Below are positions 32,333-36,971 of a DNA stretch of 36,971 nucleotides, one piece after another (the first letter of the stretch is position 1; every line of letters begins with the position of its first letter). A program made the translations under genes and the position numbers. The stretch covers positions 1-36,971 of the forward strand of contig CAVRPV010000018.1 in assembly GCA_963723235.1 (NCBI GenBank). The letters run 5' to 3'. The notes beneath the pieces are model-generated. The model searched no databases and was not told the origin of the DNA. It worked only from the letters and a program-made list of their open reading frames with translations. Origin of the DNA: CAIRTM01 sp963723235. Lineage in GTDB: Bacteria > Desulfobacterota > WTBG01 > CAIYCZ01 > CAIRTM01.

Positions 32333-33200
32333 ATGGCCAGTAGTCGAATACTGCCTGAATTCGAGCTGCTGTTACCCCAGAGCATCAAGGAAGCCGTGAG
32401 TGCGCTCGGCAAACTCAAGAGCAAAGCTTCCGTGATGGCTGGCGGTACCGACGTAGTCATTTCGTGCACCAAGGGATTCGGCAGCCCCAATGTGATCAGC
32501 CTTGCCGAGATCCCCGGCCTTGACTATGTCGAGTATGACAGCAAAAAAGGACTCCGCATCGGCGCCATGGCGACACTGCAGCAGGTCGCCGACAATGCCG
32601 ATGTGAAGAAACGCTATCCCGCACTGCAGAGAGCCTGCGCCATCAACGGCACGCCCCAGACCCGCAACATGGGAACCGTCGTGGGCAACATCATGCGCGC
32701 CTCCCCCTCCGGGGACTGCATCTGCGCGGTGCTCGCCATCGGCGGCAAAGTGGTGCTCCAGGGCCCCAAGGGCAAACGGGAAGTAAGCATTGATGATTTT
32801 TACCTGAAATATCGCGAGACGGCCTGCAAGGCCGACGAGCTTGCCGTTGAGATCAAGCTGCCTGCGGTCGCAGGCTCCTGCAATGCTTTTGCCCGCATGA
32901 CCCGCACGACCCTTGACCTTTCCAAGGTCAACGTGGCCGTGCAGCCTGGCCATGTCCGGCAAGACCGTAAAGGAAGCACGCGTGGCCATCGGCGCCGTCG
33001 CGCCGACCACCATCCGGCTGAAAAAAGTCGAGGCGCTTCTGAAAGGCAAGCAGATTACCGATGATGTTCTCCAGAAGGTTGTTGAAACAGTCCCCGCGGA
33101 AATTAAGCCCATTGACGATGTCCGCTCCACGGCAGAGTATCGCCGCGATGTAGCAGGCGTCATGGTCAAGCGCATAATTCTTGAAGCCTGTGGCAAGTAA
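32333..33200 (+). CDS. Xanthine-dehydrogenase-family FAD-binding subunit, one frameshift
   Basis: ATG at 32333 after AAGGAGG. FAD-binding (CoxM/XdhB-type) domain: FELLLPQSIKEAVSAL, SVMAGGTDVVIS (the AGGTD loop), NVISLAEIPGLDYVEYDSKK, GLRIGAMATLQQVADN and QTRNMGTVVGNIMRASPSGD (binds FAD phosphate). One base is lost near 32942 between the conserved blocks LSKVNVAV and SGKTVKEARVAIGAVAPTT. The end reads ITDDVLQKVVETVPAEIKP and RRDVAGVMVKRIIL. About 289 residues. It passes electrons from the Fe-S subunit to NAD or another acceptor. First gene of the three-subunit operon behind riboswitch B. Confidence 0.88.
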
Positions 33201-33242
33201 TAACGGACTATTTCACAACATTATCTTTAAGGAGAGATACTC

Positions 33243-33796
33243 ATGAAAAAACGCGCAATAACACTTACTATAAATGGAGAGGAGTATAACCTGAACGTAC
33301 CCGTTCACTATACCCTTCTTCAGGTCATCAGGGATCAGCTGAACCTGACTGACGTTAAATACGGCTGCGGCCGGGGCGAGTGCGGCGCCTGCACCGTGCT
33401 GCTGGATGGAAGACGGCGGCATGAAATGCAAGACCATCGACGCCAAAACAACATACTGCTCCTCCGAAAAGGCAAACGCAAACCCATTCTTGCCTGTATA
33501 GCACTGGCTGCCACCATGGACGGCAAAAGCATTCACCACCGCTCGCAGGCCTTGCCAAGAATGGCATACTGCATCCCGTCCAGAAGGCCTTTGTCGATGA
33601 AAGCGCCATACAATGCGGCTTCTGCACGCCGGGCATGGTTCTCAAGGCGGTCTCAATTCTTGAGAAGAACCCCAAGCCCACGGAAGAGGAAATCCGGCTC
33701 GGTCTGGAAGGCAATATCTGCCGCTGCACCGGATATGCTAAAATTGTCAAAGCTGTTCAGGTGGCTGGTAAAAAAACAGCCGCCGGCAAGCGATAG
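33243..33796 (+). CDS. 2Fe-2S small subunit of the Mo hydroxylase, frameshifted, with a loop insertion
   Basis: ATG at 33243 after AAGGAGAG. First [2Fe-2S] motif: VKYGCGRGECGACTVLLDG (Cys 42, 47, 50), with the fourth Cys probably in ILACIALAATMDGKSIH. In between, about 25 residues appear in the adjacent frame (DGGMKCKTIDAK, then TTYCSSEKANANP), where other family members have only a few. Small indels near 33412, 33480 and 33540 account for frame changes. The second motif is QCGFCTPGM and GNICRCTGY. The protein carries electrons from Mo to FAD. About 184 codons. Confidence 0.85.
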
Positions 33797-33811
33797 AAAA
33801 GGAGGAACAGC

Positions 33812-36203
33812 ATGGCAGAATCCGTTATTGGAAAACGAATCCCCAAAGTTGACTCCCGTGAGAAGGTAACCGGTCAGGCTATGTATGCCGGCGATTATCG
33901 CATGCACGGCATGTATTACGGCAAGGTCGTGCGCTGCTGGGAATACGCTCACGCAAAAGTAAAGAAGCTTGACTTCTCGGCAGCGCTGAAGGTGCCCGGT
34001 GTCGTCAAAATCCTCGGACCCGATGATGTCACGAAAAAACCCTACAACACGACGGTTATGAAACTGCTCGTGCCTGAAATTTTCGGCGAAGTATTCGGCG
34101 AAATCGCGGACCTGAACATTTTCAACAAGATCGTGAAGCATCAGGGCGACGCCATCTGCGGCGTCATCGCACGGACTGAAGAAGCAGCAGAGCGCGCAGC
34201 TGACAAGATCAAGGTCACCTATGAGCCCCTGCCCGTTTTCATGACCTGCGAGGCATCAAAGGCCGAAGGCGCCAAGAAGAACGGCTATCTGTTCACGCCG
34301 CTCAAGCCCGGCAACAAGGCTTTTGATCTGCCCGCATCATTTTTCCCGGGCAAGCGCTATGGCTGGAACGACAAAAACGGCAAAACCGCGGTTGAGCTGT
34401 TTGACAGGTGCGACTATGTGATCGAAGATACGTTTTATGTGCCCAAGCAGAAGCAGTGCCAGATGGAAAACCACTCCTATGTGGCCCATTATGATGAGCG
34501 CGACCGCCTCAACATCTGGACTTCAACCCAGATGCCCAAGCCCGTGCAGGTGCTGATTGCCGAGCTGTTCGAGCTGCCCCTGACCCGCGTTCGCCTGACG
34601 CAGACCATCGGTGGGCGGCGGTTTCGGCGTTCGCCTGGGCATGATCGGCGAGCCCCATGCCTGCGCCATGGCCATGGCAGTGCCCGGCCATCCGGTGCGC
34701 ATGGAGTTCCTGCGCGAGGAAGACTGGGTTGCTTCCGAAACCCGCTATCCCGGCCACATCTGACGCTGAAGATGGGCTTCAAGAAGGACGGCACCCCCGT
34801 GGCAGTCGATGCAATGTATCATGGCCCGCAAAGGCGGCTACTATACCCATGGTTCCGGTCCGCCTTTCTGCGCAGCAGCCTTCCTCCACGGCATGTACAA
34901 ATGGCAGGCCATGGGCATGCAGACCGAAGGCTATTTCACCAATGAAGTGCCCACCGGCGCATACCGCGGCTACGGCAACCCGCAGATTACCTTTGCCGCA
35001 GAGCAGATGATTACGAAGATGTGCAAAGAGCTTGGCATCGATGAGATCGCATGGCGCAAGAAGTGGCACAAGTCGATCGGCGACGAGACATGGCTGAAAG
35101 GCGTGACCTTCGCCTCCGACGGCCTGAACGACTGCCTTGACCTTGCTGCCAAGGAATTCGGCTGGTATGAAAAGAAGAAGAAGTATGCCAAGCAGACCGG
35201 CGTCAAACGCCGCGGCATCGGCCTTGCCGTTATGCAGCACACCTCGGGCGCTTTCCCCATGCTGCTTGAGCATTCCGTCTGCACGGCAAAGCTGAATGAA
35301 GACTGCACGGTCGAGCTGATTCAGCAGATCTCCGATCTCGGCACCGGCGGCCATACCGTCATTACGCAAATGGCGGCTGAAACCCTCGGTTTCCCGTTGG
35401 AGGACATCCATCTGCGCTCCGGCGACTCCGATATGTGCGGTTTCGACATCGGCGCCCATGCAAGCCGTACCATTTACTGCGCAGGCCCGGCAACGATTGA
35501 AGCCTGCGAAAGCGTGAAGAAGCAGCTGCTTGAGCGTGCTGCCCAGCTTCTGGAAGCCAACGTGAAGGATCTTGAGATGAAAGACAAGATCATAAGCGTT
35601 AAGGGCAATCCCCAGAAGTCGATCAGCGCCGTGAAGATCGCCAAGGAAGGCGTGTACAACTACATCGATGCGGCTACCGGCAAGACCATCGGTATTCCGG
35701 GCCAGATCCAGGGCTATTCGAGCTTCTTTGCAAAGCACTGCTCACCGCCCTACGGCGCCTGCATGTCCGAAATCGAAGTGGACACCGAGACCGGCGAGGT
35801 GAAAGTGCTCGAAGCTGGTGAATGCTCATGATATCGGCAAGGCCATCCATCCGCCTTCAGTGTCGAAGGTCAGCTGGAAGGCGGCGCGCAGCAGGGTCTG
35901 GGGTTCGTGCTCACGGAAGAGTACGCCTATGACAACAAGGGCCGCGTGCTGAACAATGACTTCACCGACTACAAGATGCTTGGCCCCTCGGATATGCCCG
36001 ATGCCAAGATCATTCTTGTTGAAACCGCTCCGGATCCCATCGGCCCGATGGGCACCAAGAGCTGCGGTGAATCAGCGCTGATGGGCCCCATCGGCTCGGT
36101 TGCCAATGCAGTATATGACGCTATCGGCATCCAGATCAAAGAAGCCCCCATCACCCCTGAAAAGGTGCTGAAGGCGATCAAGGAACAGGGCATTAAGAAG
36201 TAA
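33812..36203 (+). CDS. Molybdopterin-binding large subunit of a xanthine-dehydrogenase-family hydroxylase, frameshifted
   Basis: About 797 codons; ATG at 33812 after AGGAGG. N-terminal part: GKRIPKVDSREKVTGQAMYA and GDAICGVIARTEEAAERAAD, typical of the Ald_Xan_dh family. Then TQMPKPVQ and QTIGGGFG (extra G near 34615), YRGYGNPQITFAAEQ and GAHASRTIYCAG, TTYNYIDAATG-like DAATGKTIGIPGQIQGYSS, and the catalytic Glu in TKSCGESALMGP near the end. Other breaks: 34759, 34817, 35818 and 35852. Conserved protein resumes each time, so the indels look technical. Substrate cannot be deduced. The Moco needs a sulfido ligand, supplied by XdhC. The operon ends at the terminator 36228-36258. Confidence 0.88.
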
Positions 36204-36227
36204 GTAGGCATTAGACTGTTTCACAGA

Positions 36228-36258
36228 GAGCGCCCCGGCAACGGGGCGCTCTTTTTTT
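36228..36258 (+). terminator. Intrinsic terminator of the hydroxylase operon
   Basis: GAGCGCCCCG (36228-36237) pairs perfectly with CGGGGCGCTC (36242-36251) around GCAA, followed by seven Ts. A strong terminator 25 bases after the stop codon. Confidence 0.95.
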
Positions 36259-36971
36259 AACAAAGGCCCGGCTTCTGTAGTTTTCTGATAGATGGTTTTT
36301 TCAGCTTCGCAAGCCGGCCGCTTTCTTAATCGTGTTTTTTTTCCTCTCCGCAGAGCCTTTCTTGAAACCTCGCTAGAGCATTTATCTAAAACATGTAGCC
36401 GTTTTTAGTTGTCTGTCATCTCGACCGAAGGGAGAGATCTTAGGCGTGCAGCAGCATAAAAGGCTAAGATTTCTCGCTGCGCTCGAAATGACAAAAAGGG
36501 TACAGTATTTTGTTAAATGCTCTAAAATAAATGCAACGAAAGCAGCCTAAACTAGTTAGCCGGCAAGAGCTGCAGTATTCCTGTTGACAGGTTAAAGGAA
36601 AAAGAGTACAAAATAGCATCTTTTTACAGGAACCTGTCAACAGGAATACTGCAGCTCTTGCCGGCTAACTAGTTTAGGCTGCTTTCGTTGCATTTATTTT
36701 AGAGCGTTTAACAAAAAACTGTGCCCTGTTTGTCATCTCGAGCGCAGCGATCTTAGCCTTTTATGCTGCGGCATGCCTAAGATCTCTCCCTTCGGTCGAG
36801 ATGACAGACAACTAAAAACGGCTACATGTTTTAGATAAATGCTCTAGCGGGGTTTCAAGAAAGGCTCTGCGGAGAGGAAAAAAAACAAAATTAAGAAAGC
36901 GGCCGGCTTGCGAAGCTGAAAAAATTATATATTAGAAAACTACAGAAACCGGGCCTTTGTTAAAAAGAGAG
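36253..36971. repeat. Large imperfect inverted repeat reaching the window edge
   Basis: Left arm about 36253-36593, loop 36594-36630, right arm 36631-36971. The arms match almost all along with some substitutions and short indels (for example GATAGATGG on the left versus ATATATAAT on the right near the outer end). Each arm contains a smaller palindrome around GTCATCTCGACCGAAGGGAG. The inner tips GTTGACAGGTT / AACCTGTCAAC are exact. No open reading frame. A piece of the arm (CGCTAGAGCATTT) recurs at 3600. Could be a genuine repeat element or a fold-back chimera at a contig end. Confidence 0.85.

Noticed and set aside
34779..35738. Minus-strand reading frame of 319 codons
   Set aside because: Antisense of the hydroxylase large subunit, which is well conserved on the plus strand.
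36253..36971. Composite transposon or IS ends
   Set aside because: The arms are long inverted copies but no transposase lies between them; the loop is 37 bases.
1..36971. tRNA, rRNA or CRISPR arrays
   Set aside because: No direct repeats with regular spacers, no CCA-ended cloverleaf and no conserved rRNA blocks seen by eye.

Overview
The window looks like a chromosomal segment (or contig end) of a Gram-negative anaerobe, most likely of the Desulfobacterota (former Deltaproteobacteria). The reasons are an outer-membrane lipid transport operon (mlaE-mlaF-mlaD-pqiC), many lipoproteins, an OmpA-like protein, PilZ and EAL signalling proteins, and a molybdenum/tungsten gene island with a xanthine-dehydrogenase-family hydroxylase. 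The phylum is inferred from gene content only. No tRNA, rRNA or CRISPR array was seen.

Left part (1-6.3 kb): a Gly-rich exported protein running off the edge, a badly frameshifted DUF2092 gene, small lipoproteins, a two-TM potassium-channel-like protein, dispersed palindromic repeats, and a low-GC island with a broken SGNH/GDSL-type gene. The island lies between two copies of a 1.03 kb duplication (3768-4799 and 6213-7252), each carrying a lipoprotein gene, its terminator and the 3' end of an antiporter gene.

Middle (6.3-13.6 kb, minus strand): an apparent seven-gene operon, mlaE(STAS)-mlaF-mlaD-pqiC-lipoprotein-cation/proton antiporter-lipoprotein, closed by a terminator near 6222 and preceded upstream by a VWA-OmpA lipoprotein gene with its own promoter and terminator. 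Then (14-23.4 kb, minus strand) come an EAL protein, a zinc-ribbon membrane protein, two tandem PilZ proteins, a TraB/PrgY-family protein, DUF456, the helicase HrpB, DUF1820, a GlmU-like left-handed beta-helix protein and a CI-like HTH protein.

Right part (23.5-36.2 kb): a molybdenum/tungsten island. It has modABC plus a methyltransferase, a LysR regulator of the type linked to selenium metabolism, a 5'-truncated molybdenum-storage-protein-like fragment, a Mop (molbindin) gene, a split xdhC pair, an ISNCY-like DDE protein and a three-subunit molybdenum hydroxylase. Three structured leaders with a common core (CCGAMAGGGC ... CTCCCG) and each with an intrinsic terminator precede modA, the ISNCY-like gene and the hydroxylase operon. 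I read them as Moco-type riboswitches; the one before modA lacks one hairpin. The island would take up Mo/W oxyanion, build and sulfurate the cofactor, make the hydroxylase, and shut down when cofactor is plentiful.

The last 0.7 kb is a large imperfect inverted repeat reaching the window edge. Frameshifts are unusually common and clustered, and in most cases conserved protein sequence resumes on the other side. This points to sequencing or assembly indels at many sites, so I call most such genes interrupted CDSs rather than decayed genes.
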